This document shows, one piece after another, positions 1-8,800 of a DNA stretch of 64,000 bases. A program made the position numbers and the translations under genes. Source of the stretch: Rhizobium subbaraonis (GTDB lineage: Bacteria; Pseudomonadota; Alphaproteobacteria; Rhizobiales; Rhizobiaceae); assembly GCF_900220975.1 (NCBI RefSeq), contig NZ_OBQD01000003.1, positions 124,001 through 188,000 on the forward strand, given 5' to 3'. The notes under the pieces are model-generated. The model was not told the DNA's origin. It saw only the letters and a list, made by a program, of their open reading frames with translations, and did no database searches. How positions within the stretch are numbered: the stretch's first letter is position 1; each line of letters starts with the position of its first letter.

Positions 1-929
1 TAGTCGGCACCGACAACGCCTATGTTCGCGGCCGGACGACGATCGTCAGCCCGCAGGTCAGCGGTTACATCGCCGAAATTCCGGTGCATGACTACCAGTC
101 CGTTGCCGCTGGCGCGACGCTCGTCCGCATCGACGACCGCACATATCGCCAGCAGGTCGCCGCCGCGCAGGCGAGCCTCGACCTCGCGCGCGCCAATCTG
201 GAAAACAACAAGCAGACGATCGCGCAACGCCAGCTCGACATCGCGACGGCGGAGGCGAAGATCGCCAGCGCTGACGCGCAACTGGTCAAGGCCACGGCCG
301 ACAAGCAGCGCGCCGACGAACTGGTGCGGCAAGGCTCGATGTCGCAAAGCCAGCTCGACACCGCGACCGCTGCGCTCGATACCACGAAGGCGGCCGTTCG
401 CGAGGCGCTTGCAAACCGCGACGGCGCGGGTCAGGCGCTGAAATCGGCGGAGGTCAACAATGCCGCCCTGAGTGCGCTCGTGGAAAGCGCGACGGCTCAG
501 CTGGAGCTCGCCCGGATCGATCTCGGCTACACCGAGGTGAAGGCACCGGAGGGCGGCACGCTCAGCGACGTCGGCGCGCGAACCGGACAGTATGTCACCA
601 ACGGCACCGAACTGATGTTTCTCGTTCCGGACGCGCACTGGGTCATCGCCAATCTGAAGGAAGCCGACACGGCAGATGTACGGCCGGGCCAGCGGGCCTG
701 GTTCACCGTGGACGCGCTGGGCGGCGCGCGCTTTGAGGGGCGTGTCGACAGGATATCGCCGGCCGCCGGCTCGGAGTTCTCCGTATTGCGGACCGACAAC
801 GCGATCGGAAATTTCACCAAGATCCCCCAGCGCATCCCGGTGAAGATCGTCATCGATCCCGGCCAGCCTTCGATCGACCGGTTACGTCCGGGCATGTCGG
901 TGGAAGCCTATGTCGATACGGATAGCTAA
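1..929 (+). CDS. HlyD/EmrA-family membrane fusion protein, 5' end outside window
   Basis: This is the periplasmic adaptor of a multidrug or secondary efflux system, linking an inner-membrane pump to the outer membrane. The reading frame is open from base 3; the first visible residues (TDNAYVRGRTTIVSPQVSG) are the start of the first lipoyl-like half that normally follows the single N-terminal membrane helix, so about 40-60 residues are missing. An Ala/Gln/Lys-rich coiled-coil hairpin follows. The second lipoyl half then contains TEVKAPEGGTL, and the end carries the EmrA-type GNFTKIPQRIPVKI block. The pump partner is not in the window and may lie upstream. The next gene starts 12 bases after the stop. 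The family is clear; the exported substrate is unknown. Confidence 0.9.
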   Translation, partial: VGTDNAYVRGRTTIVSPQVSGYIAEIPVHDYQSVAAGATLVRIDDRTYRQQVAAAQASLDLARANLENNKQTIAQRQLDIATAEAKIASADAQLVKATADKQRADELVRQGSMSQSQLDTATAALDTTKAAVREALANRDGAGQALKSAEVNNAALSALVESATAQLELARIDLGYTEVKAPEGGTLSDVGARTGQYVTNGTELMFLVPDAHWVIANLKEADTADVRPGQRAWFTVDALGGARFEGRVDRISPAAGSEFSVLRTDNAIGNFTKIPQRIPVKIVIDPGQPSIDRLRPGMSVEAYVDTDS

Positions 930-941
930 GGGACGACCTTC

Positions 942-2600
942 ATGATCTCGACGGCCGACCCGACCGATCCCTGGCTGCGCAAGGCGCAGACCTTTCCGCG
1001 CCTCAGCGAGGAGATGATCGCGCGCCTCTCTGCCTATGGCAGCGAGGAGACGGCCTCGGAGCGGCAGCTTCTTTTCCGGCGCGGAGACCGCGCCGTCGAC
1101 TTCTTCGTGGTGATCGAGGGGGAGGTCAGGGTCTATGCCGACCATCCGCTCGTCGGGCGCCGGCATCTCTTCAACTACGGCGCGGGTCAGTTTAGCGGCG
1201 AACAGATCCTGTTTACCGATCGGCCGGCGCTGCTGTCGGGGGAGTGCAGCGCGGGTACGCGCTTCATTCGCGTCCCCCACCGCCGGTTCCGGGCGATGCT
1301 GACGGGCGAAAGCGATATCGGTGAGACGATCATGCGTGCCTTCGTGCTGCGCCGGGCCGGTCTGCTCAGGCACCAGAGCGGCGGCGTGCTTTTGATCGGT
1401 CATCGCGACAGCGCGCAATTGCTGGGCCTGGAGCGATTCCTCGTTCGCAATCTCTATCCGGTGGAGGTGCTGGATGCGACCGATCAGGAGCGCGCTTCCG
1501 CGGTTCTCGGTACACTGGACATGACCGAGGAAGATCTGCCGGTCGCCGTCACGCAGGATCGGGAGGCGATCAGGGGCGCCACCAATGCGGTTATCGCCGA
1601 CCGGCTGGGCCTGTTCGAGCCGCCGGAGGCGGATACGGTTCACGATGTCGCCATCGTCGGCGGTGGACCGGCCGGGCTGGCGGCGGCGGTCTATGCCGCC
1701 TCGGAAGGATTGAAGACGGTCGTCATCGAGGCCCTGGCGCCGGGCGGTCAGGCTGGAACCTCGTCACGGATAGAGAACTACCTGGGATTTCCCACCGGCA
1801 TTTCGGGCCAGGCGCTTGCCGGGCGGGCGCACATGCAGGCGCAGAAGTTCGGCGCCAGAATCTGCGTGTCGCGACCCGTCGAGGCGCTCGACTGCGATAC
1901 GGCACCCTACGGGCTTGCACTCAGCGACGGGCGGACAATCCGGGCGTGGTCGGTGGTGATTGCCACCGGCGCCCGTTATCGCAAGCTGGACCTGCCGGAG
2001 TACGATCGCTTCGAAGGGCACGGAATTCGCTACGCGGCAACGGCGCTGGAGGCCGATCTGTGCGTTCAGCAGCCCGTCTTCGTGGTGGGCGGCGGCAATT
2101 CTGCAGGCCAGGCGGCGGTGTTCCTCGCACAGAGCGCGCAACACGTCCACATGCTGGTGCGCGGCGAGATCGCGGCCACCATGTCGGACTATCTTGTCCA
2201 GCGGATCAGGAACTCGCATCACATCACGCTGCACGAACACAGCGAGGTGACGGCACTCCAAGGCGAAAGCAGGCTTGAACGCGTCGGCTGGATCGACCGG
2301 AAGGCCGGCATGGAACATCTGACGCCTGCATCCCATCTCTTTGTCATGATCGGCGCTTCGCCCAACACGGGGTGGCTGAAAGGCTGCGTCGCGCTGGACC
2401 GCAGTGGCTTCGTGCAGACCGGAGCCGGTTATGCGCCTGCGGAAGAGACGAGCCCGCATGCCACGAGCCACGCCGGCATCTTTGCGGTCGGCGACGTCCG
2501 GTCGGCTTCGGTCAAGCGCGTCGCTTCGGCGGTGGGGGAAGGTGCGGTTGTCGTCGCTGCGGTCCACCGGTATCTCGCCGGGCATCGCCCGTCGAGTTGA
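942..2600 (+). CDS. Cyclic-nucleotide-binding domain fused to thioredoxin-reductase-like FAD oxidoreductase
   Basis: This 552-residue protein has two parts. Residues about 15-135 look like a CNB/Crp-type sensor domain (LLFRRGDRAVDFFVVIEGEV). From about residue 235 it is a pyridine-nucleotide-disulphide oxidoreductase of thioredoxin-reductase shape: the FAD motif GGGPAGLAAAVY is near residue 240, GGQAGTSSRIENYLGFP follows, the NADPH-binding VVGGGNSAGQA is near 378, and GIFAVGDVR is near the end. The redox CxxC that thioredoxin reductase carries just before the NADPH motif is absent; the matching stretch reads RYAATALEADLC. It is therefore unlikely to reduce thioredoxin in the usual way. An effector-gated NAD(P)H oxidoreductase is an inference. 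It follows the efflux adaptor by 12 bases, so co-transcription is likely. Confidence 0.9.
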   Translation: MISTADPTDPWLRKAQTFPRLSEEMIARLSAYGSEETASERQLLFRRGDRAVDFFVVIEGEVRVYADHPLVGRRHLFNYGAGQFSGEQILFTDRPALLSGECSAGTRFIRVPHRRFRAMLTGESDIGETIMRAFVLRRAGLLRHQSGGVLLIGHRDSAQLLGLERFLVRNLYPVEVLDATDQERASAVLGTLDMTEEDLPVAVTQDREAIRGATNAVIADRLGLFEPPEADTVHDVAIVGGGPAGLAAAVYAASEGLKTVVIEALAPGGQAGTSSRIENYLGFPTGISGQALAGRAHMQAQKFGARICVSRPVEALDCDTAPYGLALSDGRTIRAWSVVIATGARYRKLDLPEYDRFEGHGIRYAATALEADLCVQQPVFVVGGGNSAGQAAVFLAQSAQHVHMLVRGEIAATMSDYLVQRIRNSHHITLHEHSEVTALQGESRLERVGWIDRKAGMEHLTPASHLFVMIGASPNTGWLKGCVALDRSGFVQTGAGYAPAEETSPHATSHAGIFAVGDVRSASVKRVASAVGEGAVVVAAVHRYLAGHRPSS

Positions 2601-2609
2601 CGCGCCCCT

Positions 2610-3515
2610 TCAGCTTCGCATCATCCTGCGCCAGGTGGCGGGCGGCGTCCCGATGGAGGCGGAGAAGACACGGGTGAAATGAGCCTGATCGGCAAAACCG
2701 CAGGCTGCCGAGATTTCCGCTATCGACAAAGCCGAGTTCAAAAGCAGCGCGCGCGCCTGATCGAGGCGCTGCTGCATCAGCCACTGGTGCGGGGTCACGC
2801 CCGCCGTCTCGCGAAAGGCGCGCAGGAACGCGCTCGGAGACAGGTTGCACTGTGCCGCGATGTCGGCGATCGAGAGGTCGGCCTGCAGGCGGCTGCGCAG
2901 AAGTTCCTTGGCGCGGATCTCGGCCCTGCGCGACAGGGTCCGCCTTCTATTCGATCCGGTTTCCCGGCCATCGCCATATTGGCGGATCAGGTGGACGCCG
3001 ATCGCGACAGACATCTGATCCACGAAGAGTGCGCTCGGCTGACAATCCTGGCCTAGCGAGGAAAACAGCGCCTTCGAAAGCCCGGCGAGCACGGGATCGT
3101 GCTGGCCGGCCGCCTCGCAAAGCCGGGTCACGGCCGCGGTGCCGGAGCCGTCCGCCAGCTGGCTGAGCGTCGCCTTCGAAATCTCCAGGAGGATGAAGTC
3201 GAAGCTGCCTTCGAGATCGGCGGCATAGGGATCGGATAGGTCGCGGACATAGACGGTATTCTCCGCGAAATCGTGTACCGAGGAACCGGGGCCCTTGAAA
3301 ATGCGCCGCCTGTGCCCGCCCGCTGCCGACAGGCCGACGAGAAAGCCGCGACCGCTTTCAGGCATCGTGACGTGCCCGGGCGAACCGGCGCGTGAATGCT
3401 TGCGGAAGAAGTCGATGCTGGCGCCCTGGATGCGCTGGTCGCAGTCGAGCTTGTGAAGGGAGCAGCCGAAGCTGTCGGTCTTCTGAGTTGGACGCGGATC
3501 CAAAGCATTGGACAT
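2610..3515 (-). CDS. AraC-family transcriptional regulator
   Basis: A 301-residue regulator with an unassigned N-terminal sensor part and a C-terminal double helix-turn-helix of the HTH_18 type (ADLSIADIAAQCNLSPSAFL and later SIAEISAACGFADQAHFTRV). I chose the ATG at 3515 (MSNALDPRP) because it gives the usual length of about 300 residues; an in-frame ATG at 3611 would add 32 residues that do not look conserved. It lies on the same strand, 110 bases downstream of cydB, and converges on the CNB oxidoreductase gene, with nine bases between the stops. It may regulate either neighbour; the sequence does not decide. Confidence 0.88.
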   Translation of the reverse strand: MSNALDPRPTQKTDSFGCSLHKLDCDQRIQGASIDFFRKHSRAGSPGHVTMPESGRGFLVGLSAAGGHRRRIFKGPGSSVHDFAENTVYVRDLSDPYAADLEGSFDFILLEISKATLSQLADGSGTAAVTRLCEAAGQHDPVLAGLSKALFSSLGQDCQPSALFVDQMSVAIGVHLIRQYGDGRETGSNRRRTLSRRAEIRAKELLRSRLQADLSIADIAAQCNLSPSAFLRAFRETAGVTPHQWLMQQRLDQARALLLNSALSIAEISAACGFADQAHFTRVFSASIGTPPATWRRMMRS

Positions 3516-3625
3516 CGTGCGGGAGGTTCCGTTCTGAGCAGCAGGTCGAGCTTGGAAATCGCCCACATTAAGCCTTCGCGGAGTGGGTTTGTCAAAACAC
3601 ACGGCGTGCATGTCCCCACTAGCAA

Positions 3626-4609
3626 CTAACGGTAGCCTGCCCCAAGCCCCACCTTACCCTTGAACAGACGATAGACGACCACGGTATAGGTGACGTTGAG
3701 CGGCAGCACGAAAAGGCCCGCCCAGAGCATGAAGGACAGGCTGGACATCGGTGCAGCGGCTTCGGTGATCGTGACCGAAAACGGAACCATGTACGGCAGG
3801 AATGATGCCGCGAGGGTTCCGAACGCGGAGAGGAAGAGAATGACGGCGCCTGCAAAGGGAAGGCGGTCGTCGCGGCGCCGGCAACCGGTCCATACCAGCG
3901 CACATCCGAAGACGCCGGCCAGCGGGAAGAGCACCAGGAAGGGACGCTGCAGCCAGCGCTCCATGACGGGGAGGTGCATCGCCAGGGAGGCAACGAAGGC
4001 TGCCGCGAGAAAGACGAGCACGCCTGCCAGCAGGCGGGGCAGTTGGCGATAGGCGCGGTCGCGCAACTCGCCTTCCGTCTTGCGCACCAGCCAGCCTGCG
4101 CCGAGCAGGCTGTAGCCGAAACACAGCCCCACGCCGCAGAGGACGGAGAACGGTGTCAGCCAGCCGAACGGCGTGCCGGTGAAGCGGCCCGCCTCGTTCG
4201 GCACGCCGCCGACGATCGCGCCGACCGCCGCACCCTGGACGAACGTCGCCACAAGCGAGCCGAGCGAGAAGCCCGCATCCCAGAACCATTTCCGGGAGAG
4301 GCTCTTTTCCCGGAACTCGAAGGCCACGCCGCGAAAGATCAGCGCCGAAAGCATCAACACGATCGGAATGTAGAACGCGCTGAGCAGCAGCGAGTAGACG
4401 AGGGGAAAGGCGCCGAAGAGGATCGTCCCTGTCAGCACGAGCCAGGTTTCGTTGCCATCCCATACCGGGGAAATGGAATGCAGCATCTGCTGCCTGTCCA
4501 TCTCGTTGCGGTCCAGGCCGAAGAGGATGCCGACGCCGAGATCGAAGCCGTCGAGAATGACGTAGAGGGCGAGCGTCAGGGAAAGAGTAGCAGTCCAGAA
4601 GGCGATCAT
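3626..4609 (-). CDS. cydB: Cytochrome bd-type quinol oxidase subunit II
   Basis: Subunit II of a bd-type terminal oxidase, an inner-membrane protein that with CydA reduces oxygen to water using ubiquinol. The 327 residues begin MIAFWTATLSLTLALYVIL and continue with DGFDLGVGIL and SPVWDGNETWLVL, the family's signature stretches, then about eight to nine hydrophobic helices. An open frame runs far upstream (to 5650), but that part is antisense to cydA and shows no conserved sequence. The true ATG is five bases after the cydA stop, so the two are translated together. No small CydX-like frame was found in the 110 bases downstream. Confidence 0.96.
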   Translation of the reverse strand: MIAFWTATLSLTLALYVILDGFDLGVGILFGLDRNEMDRQQMLHSISPVWDGNETWLVLTGTILFGAFPLVYSLLLSAFYIPIVLMLSALIFRGVAFEFREKSLSRKWFWDAGFSLGSLVATFVQGAAVGAIVGGVPNEAGRFTGTPFGWLTPFSVLCGVGLCFGYSLLGAGWLVRKTEGELRDRAYRQLPRLLAGVLVFLAAAFVASLAMHLPVMERWLQRPFLVLFPLAGVFGCALVWTGCRRRDDRLPFAGAVILFLSAFGTLAASFLPYMVPFSVTITEAAAPMSSLSFMLWAGLFVLPLNVTYTVVVYRLFKGKVGLGAGYR

Positions 4610-4614
4610 GGGCG

Positions 4615-6021
4615 TTACTCCGCTGGGTTGCTTGCTGCGGCCGGATCGCCTGCGGCCATGCCGAGCGGGCGTTTCGGATTGAGTTTCGGATCCATCATCT
4701 GCGGCTCCGGTTCGGGACCGCGGTGGAGAAGGCGGTGGACGTAGATGATGCCGGCGACGGCGATCGTTCCGTAGATCACCGCGAAGATCGCCAGGCTGAT
4801 GGCGACCTCGCGCACCGTCAGCGACGGCGTTGCCGCCTCTGCCGTCCTGAGCACGCCGTAGACGGCCCAGGGCTGCCGGCCGACTTCGGCGGTGAACCAG
4901 CCGGTAAGGGTGGCGATGAAGCCGAGCGGGAAGCTGAGGAAGACGCACCAGATCAGCCAGCGCCGCTGCGGCAGGAGGCGCCGGTGCGTCGCCCATGTGC
5001 CGTACCAGGCGAGCGCCAGCATCACGAGGCCGCAGCCGACCATGATGCGGAAGGCGAAGAATGGAATGGCGACCGGCGGACGCTGGTCCTGAGGAAAGCT
5101 TTTCAGGCCCACCTCCTCCGAGGTCAGGCTCATCGAGCCGATGATGCTGCCCAGATAGGGGATGGAAACGGCATAGCGGTTCGTCTCGGCCGCCTCGTCG
5201 GGGATGGCGAACAGCACCTCCGCTGCCGGTCTCTCGTTTTCCCAGCGACCCTCGATCGCTGCGAATTTCGCCGGCTGCCTGTCGTGCACATAGTCGCCGG
5301 TCAGGTGACCGAACAGGATCTGCAGCGGTACGAGAACGGCGGCGAGACCAAGACCCATCCGGATCATCTCGACGCCTTCGGCATGAAGGCGCTTTTCGAT
5401 CAGGTACCAGGCACCGGTCGCCGCCACGCAGAAAGCCGTTGTCACATAGGCGGCCAGCACCATGTGCGGGAAACGGACCCAGACGACGGGGCTGAAGATG
5501 ATGGCGAACCAGTCGGTCGGAACGAAGATGCCGTTCGCATCCATCTCGTATCCTACCGGCCACTGCATCCAGGAGTTGTTCACCATGATCCAGAAGGACG
5601 ACAGGCTGGTGCCGAGCGCCACCATCGCGCAGGCGAACAGGTAGAACCACGGTGGCACGCGCTTGCGGCCAAACATCATCACGCCGAAGAAGCTCGCTTC
5701 CAACGCGAAGGCGGTGAAGCTCTCATACCCCAGCAGAGGCCCCTGGATCGGGCCGGTGCGCAGCGAGAGCTCGCTCCAGTTGGTGCCGAACTGGAAGGCC
5801 ATTACGATGCCGGTCACGACGCCGAGCCCGAAGGCGATGGCGAAGATGCGCAGCCAGAAGTCGAACAGGCGGCGATAGAGCGGCCTGCCGGTCGCAAGCC
5901 GCAGAGCTTCGAGAAACGTCAGCCACGCGGCCAGTCCGACCGTGAAGGCCGGAAAGATGATGTGAAAGGATACGGTGAAAGCGAACTGGATTCGCGACAG
6001 GAGCAGGGCGCTGACTTCCAC
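4615..6021 (-). CDS. cydA: Cytochrome bd-type quinol oxidase subunit I (CIO-like)
   Basis: Catalytic haem-bearing subunit of a bd oxidase. The 468 residues are shorter than E. coli CydA (about 520), which fits the short quinol-loop group that includes the cyanide-insensitive oxidase CioA. Visible signatures are the haem-ligand histidine at residue 20 in VSFHIIFPAF, the conserved acidic stretch GYESFTAFALEASFFG, and GWFTAEVGRQPWAVYG in the second half. The gene starts nine bases after the poxB stop and ends five bases before cydB, so the three form one operon in which pyruvate oxidation can feed ubiquinol directly to this oxidase. Cyanide resistance itself is an inference from loop length. Confidence 0.96.
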   Translation of the reverse strand: MEVSALLLSRIQFAFTVSFHIIFPAFTVGLAAWLTFLEALRLATGRPLYRRLFDFWLRIFAIAFGLGVVTGIVMAFQFGTNWSELSLRTGPIQGPLLGYESFTAFALEASFFGVMMFGRKRVPPWFYLFACAMVALGTSLSSFWIMVNNSWMQWPVGYEMDANGIFVPTDWFAIIFSPVVWVRFPHMVLAAYVTTAFCVAATGAWYLIEKRLHAEGVEMIRMGLGLAAVLVPLQILFGHLTGDYVHDRQPAKFAAIEGRWENERPAAEVLFAIPDEAAETNRYAVSIPYLGSIIGSMSLTSEEVGLKSFPQDQRPPVAIPFFAFRIMVGCGLVMLALAWYGTWATHRRLLPQRRWLIWCVFLSFPLGFIATLTGWFTAEVGRQPWAVYGVLRTAEAATPSLTVREVAISLAIFAVIYGTIAVAGIIYVHRLLHRGPEPEPQMMDPKLNPKRPLGMAAGDPAAASNPAE

Positions 6022-6030
6022 GGCCGGCTC

Positions 6031-7764
6031 CTAGTGCCATAGATTGACGCGGGCGAGGTCCAGCAGTTCGTCGCCTCGCCCCGAGAACACCGCCTTCAGC
6101 GAATAGAGCGTGAAGCCCTTGGCCATCTCGGCGGTGATCGCCGGCGGGATCGGCAGTTCCGTGCGGGCGACGACGGCGTCGACCAGTACAGGGCCGTCGT
6201 GGGCGAGCGCTTCGCGAAGGCTGGCCTCGACGTCTTCAGGTTTTTCCAGGCGGATGCCCTTGATGCCCAGCGCCTCCGCCATGGCGGCGAAGTTGGGGTT
6301 GGCGAGGTCGGTGCCCATGGGCAGGAAGCCCGTCGACTTCTGCTCCACCTCGACGAAGCCGAGTGTGCCGTTGTTGAAGACGACGATCTTCGCCGGCAGC
6401 TTCAGCTGGGCAAGGCTCAGGAAATCGCCCATCAGCATCGCGAAGCCGCCGTCGCCGGAAAGCGAAATCACCTGCCGGCCCGGATAGGTCGCCTGCGCGC
6501 CGATCGACTGGGCCATCGCGTTGGCCATCGAACCGTGCCAGAACGAGCCCACGAGCCGGCGCATGCCGTTCATGGCGAGATAGCGGGCCGCCCAAACCGT
6601 CGGCAAGCCGACGTCGCAGGTGAAGATGGCGTCGCCATCGGCAAGATCGCTGAGGGCCTTCGCCACCTGCTGGGGATGGATCACCGTCCCGTGGTGCACT
6701 TCCGCCAGAGCGTCCAGCTCTTTGCGTGTGCGGCGATAGTGCTCCCGCGCCTGGGTCAGGTGCGCATCGTCATCGCGCGTGTCGAGCAGCGGCAGAAGCG
6801 CTCCGACCGTCGTGCGCACGTCGCCGACGAGGCCGAGATCGACCTTCGCCCGCTTGCCGATCTGCCCTGGGCGAAGGTCGACCTGCGCGATGCGCACGCC
6901 GCTGCCTTGCGGATAGAACTGGCGATAGGGAAAGTCGGTTCCGAGCATCAGGAGCGTGTCGCAGTCAAGCATGGCGTAGTAGCCGGAGGAGAAGCCGATC
7001 AGGCCAGTCATACCGACGTCGAAGGGGTTGTCGTATTCGACGTGCTCCTTGCCCTTGAGTGCGTGGACGACCGGAGCCTTCAGCTTTTCGGCGAGGGACA
7101 CGATCTCTTCGTGGGCGCCGGCGCAGCCCGATCCGCACAGGATCGTCACCTTGCCGCCGTCATTGAGCATCTCTGCCAGCGATTTCAGGTCGTCGGCCGG
7201 CGGGGTGACGCTGGGCGCGCGCGGAAGGAGGGCGGCCGGCTTCGGATCGGTCGGCACCGCGGCCTGCTGCAAAGCGACATCCCCGGGGATGACGACGACG
7301 GAAACGCCGCGCTGGCCGACCGCTTCGCGGATCGCGATCTCGAGTGTGCGCGGCATCTGGTTGGCGCCGGAGACCAGCTCGCAATAGGCGGAGCATTCGC
7401 GAAACAGCTCCTGCGGACGGGTCTCCTGAAAATAGCCGCTGCCGATTTCCTGTGAGGGGATGTGGGCGGCAATCGCCAGCACCGGCACGCGCGAGCGATG
7501 CGCATCGAAGAGACCGTTGATGAGGTGGAGGTTGCCAGGCCCGCAACTGCCTGCACAAACGGCAAGCGAGCCTGTGAGATGCGCCTCCGCGCTTGCGGCA
7601 AAGGCCCCCGCTTCCTCGTGGCGGACATGGATCCACTCGATCTTGCCCTGGCGGCGGATGGCATCGGTTATGCCGTTGAGGCTGTCGCCGACGACCCCGT
7701 AGATTCTCTTCACGCCGGCGGCGGCGAGGGTGGCTGCGAATTGATCGGCAACGGTTTCGGCCAT
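6031..7764 (-). CDS. poxB: Pyruvate dehydrogenase (quinone), PoxB
   Basis: A thiamine-diphosphate and FAD enzyme that oxidises pyruvate to acetate and CO2 and hands the electrons to ubiquinone at the membrane. The 577 residues match the E. coli PoxB layout closely: [10 protein letters not shown] with the cofactor-activating Glu at residue 50, [34 protein letters not shown], and the thiamine-binding [14 protein letters not shown] with NNGTLGFVE. The lipid-activated C-terminal segment ([14 protein letters not shown]) is also kept. ATG 7764 is preceded by AAGGAG. It is the first gene of a poxB-cydA-cydB operon. This could serve as an overflow or low-oxygen respiratory bypass of pyruvate dehydrogenase complex. 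Confidence 0.96.
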   Translation of the reverse strand: MAETVADQFAATLAAAGVKRIYGVVGDSLNGITDAIRRQGKIEWIHVRHEEAGAFAASAEAHLTGSLAVCAGSCGPGNLHLINGLFDAHRSRVPVLAIAAHIPSQEIGSGYFQETRPQELFRECSAYCELVSGANQMPRTLEIAIREAVGQRGVSVVVIPGDVALQQAAVPTDPKPAALLPRAPSVTPPADDLKSLAEMLNDGGKVTILCGSGCAGAHEEIVSLAEKLKAPVVHALKGKEHVEYDNPFDVGMTGLIGFSSGYYAMLDCDTLLMLGTDFPYRQFYPQGSGVRIAQVDLRPGQIGKRAKVDLGLVGDVRTTVGALLPLLDTRDDDAHLTQAREHYRRTRKELDALAEVHHGTVIHPQQVAKALSDLADGDAIFTCDVGLPTVWAARYLAMNGMRRLVGSFWHGSMANAMAQSIGAQATYPGRQVISLSGDGGFAMLMGDFLSLAQLKLPAKIVVFNNGTLGFVEVEQKSTGFLPMGTDLANPNFAAMAEALGIKGIRLEKPEDVEASLREALAHDGPVLVDAVVARTELPIPPAITAEMAKGFTLYSLKAVFSGRGDELLDLARVNLWH

Positions 7765-7895
7765 GGTGCTTCTCCTTGTCGGGCGGGGAAATCCGTACGG
7801 GACAGATGGTGCCGTGGGAAAAGCGTTCCGGATAGTCAGATCCGTCGGGCGTTTGGATGGAACAACCGCCGGTTATTGGCTGGCCGCCGACGCTC

Positions 7896-8198
7896 TCAAT
7901 AGTACCGGGGGATCGGACCGATCTGCGGCGTCTGGTCAGGCAGATCGACGAACGCCTCGTCGACGTAGCACCAGCCCCAGCCTTCCGGTGGATCGTAGCC
8001 CTCGATGATCTGATGTCCGGTTTCGTGGAAATGCGCGGTGGCGTGCCGGCCGATCGACTGGTCGCAGCATCCGACATGGCCACAGATGCGGCAGAGCCTC
8101 AGATGAAACCATTCGAGCCCTTCGGCCAGGCACTCCTCACATCCGATCGTCTTCGGCCGGACGCGCCGGACCAGCCTGACATGCGAACAATTGGCCAT
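7896..8198 (-). CDS. Small standalone UBP-type zinc-finger protein
   Basis: A 100-residue protein made almost wholly of a ZnF-UBP (BUZ-like) domain. The expected ligands are visible: C4 and H6 (CSH), C20 and C23 (CEEC), C36 and C39 (CRIC), then GCC, and spaced histidines in GRHATAHFHETGHQI. In eukaryotes this fold binds the free C-terminal glycines of ubiquitin; bacteria have short standalone versions whose ligand is not known to me. ATG 8198 was chosen over an upstream in-frame start because GGAG lies eight bases before it. It sits 13 bases downstream of the receiver gene and probably shares its transcript. Confidence 0.87.
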   Translation of the reverse strand: MANCSHVRLVRRVRPKTIGCEECLAEGLEWFHLRLCRICGHVGCCDQSIGRHATAHFHETGHQIIEGYDPPEGWGWCYVDEAFVDLPDQTPQIGPIPRYY

Positions 8199-8211
8199 GG
8201 CCTCTGCTCCG

Positions 8212-8577
8212 TCATTTGCTTGCGATTGCGTTTTCGACGCAAGTTGCGAGCGCTTCGGCCTGGAACGGCTTCTGCAGCACACAGACCTCCGGCCCCACCT
8301 GTGCGCGCACGGCCTTTCCCGATGACGCGGTGATGAAGACGAACGGCGTGGTGCTTTGTCGCTCGCGCAGCATGGTGAACAGGTCGATGCCGCTCATGCC
8401 GTCCATCTGAACATCGGAGACGATGCAGGCACAGGTGGAGACGCATTCGGAGCCCAGGAAATCCTCCGCCGAAACAAAGGCCCTTACCGAAAAGCCAAGC
8501 GATCTGAGAAGGCTGCTGGTCGCCCGACGAACGGCTTCTTCGTCGTCTATCACTGAAACAATGTGGGGAGTTTCCAC
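8212..8577 (-). CDS. Single-domain response regulator receiver
   Basis: A 121-residue CheY-like receiver with no output domain. The acidic pair D11-D12, the phospho-acceptor D55 (VSDVQMDG), T83 (FITASSG) and K103 (LQKPF) are all present, so it should be phosphorylated. Its sequence style is that of the FixJ receiver group. No histidine kinase lies nearby, so its partner is elsewhere. It may be a phosphate sink or competitor for the FixJ-type regulator at 8801-9424, which is an inference from proximity. A 16-bp element at 8654-8669 lies upstream of its start and recurs upstream of the FixJ-type gene. Confidence 0.9.
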   Translation of the reverse strand: METPHIVSVIDDEEAVRRATSSLLRSLGFSVRAFVSAEDFLGSECVSTCACIVSDVQMDGMSGIDLFTMLRERQSTTPFVFITASSGKAVRAQVGPEVCVLQKPFQAEALATCVENAIASK

Positions 8578-8653
8578 CGGGAGTTATACCAATCTCCGGC
8601 CGGAGCCGGTTTCTTTCATTGGTGGCATTATGGCCCCGAACCGTCGCCATTTG

Positions 8654-8669
8654 AATTATACAGGGGTTT
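8654..8669 (-). promoter_or_regulatory. 16-bp AWACCC-N2-GTATAATT element upstream of the receiver gene
   Basis: On the minus strand this reads AAACCCCTGTATAATT. It sits 77-92 bases upstream of the receiver ATG. The same pattern occurs at 9516-9531 (ATACCCGGGTATAATT) and 15125-15140 (AAACCCCCGTATAATT), in each case on the minus strand and upstream of something transcribed on that strand. The TATAAT could be a -10 box and the AWAC-N4-GTAT core could be a dimeric regulator site. The remaining bases of this 220-base gap hold a weak GGAAC-N16-CGTC stress-sigma-like match (8686-8710). Confidence 0.45.
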
Positions 8670-8800
8670 ATTCGGAAGACACCTCGACGAAATCGGCCGG
8701 TTTTAGTTCCGTAAAAGTCAAAAAATACAAGTCTTGGTACGAATACTGAGAAGATTGTTGCGGCTGCGCATCGCTTTTTGGATCCAGCAGGGCAGGGGCG

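Noticed and set aside
4610-5650. Upstream extension of cydB to 674 codons
   Set aside because: The first 347 codons are a shadow of cydA in another frame; the conserved CydB sequence begins exactly at the ATG at 4609, next to the cydA stop.
8686-8710. GGAAC-N16-CGTC on the minus strand as an EcfG general-stress promoter
   Set aside because: The -10 part has CGTC rather than CGTT, and one such near-match is expected by chance. I kept it only as a note beside the 16-bp element.
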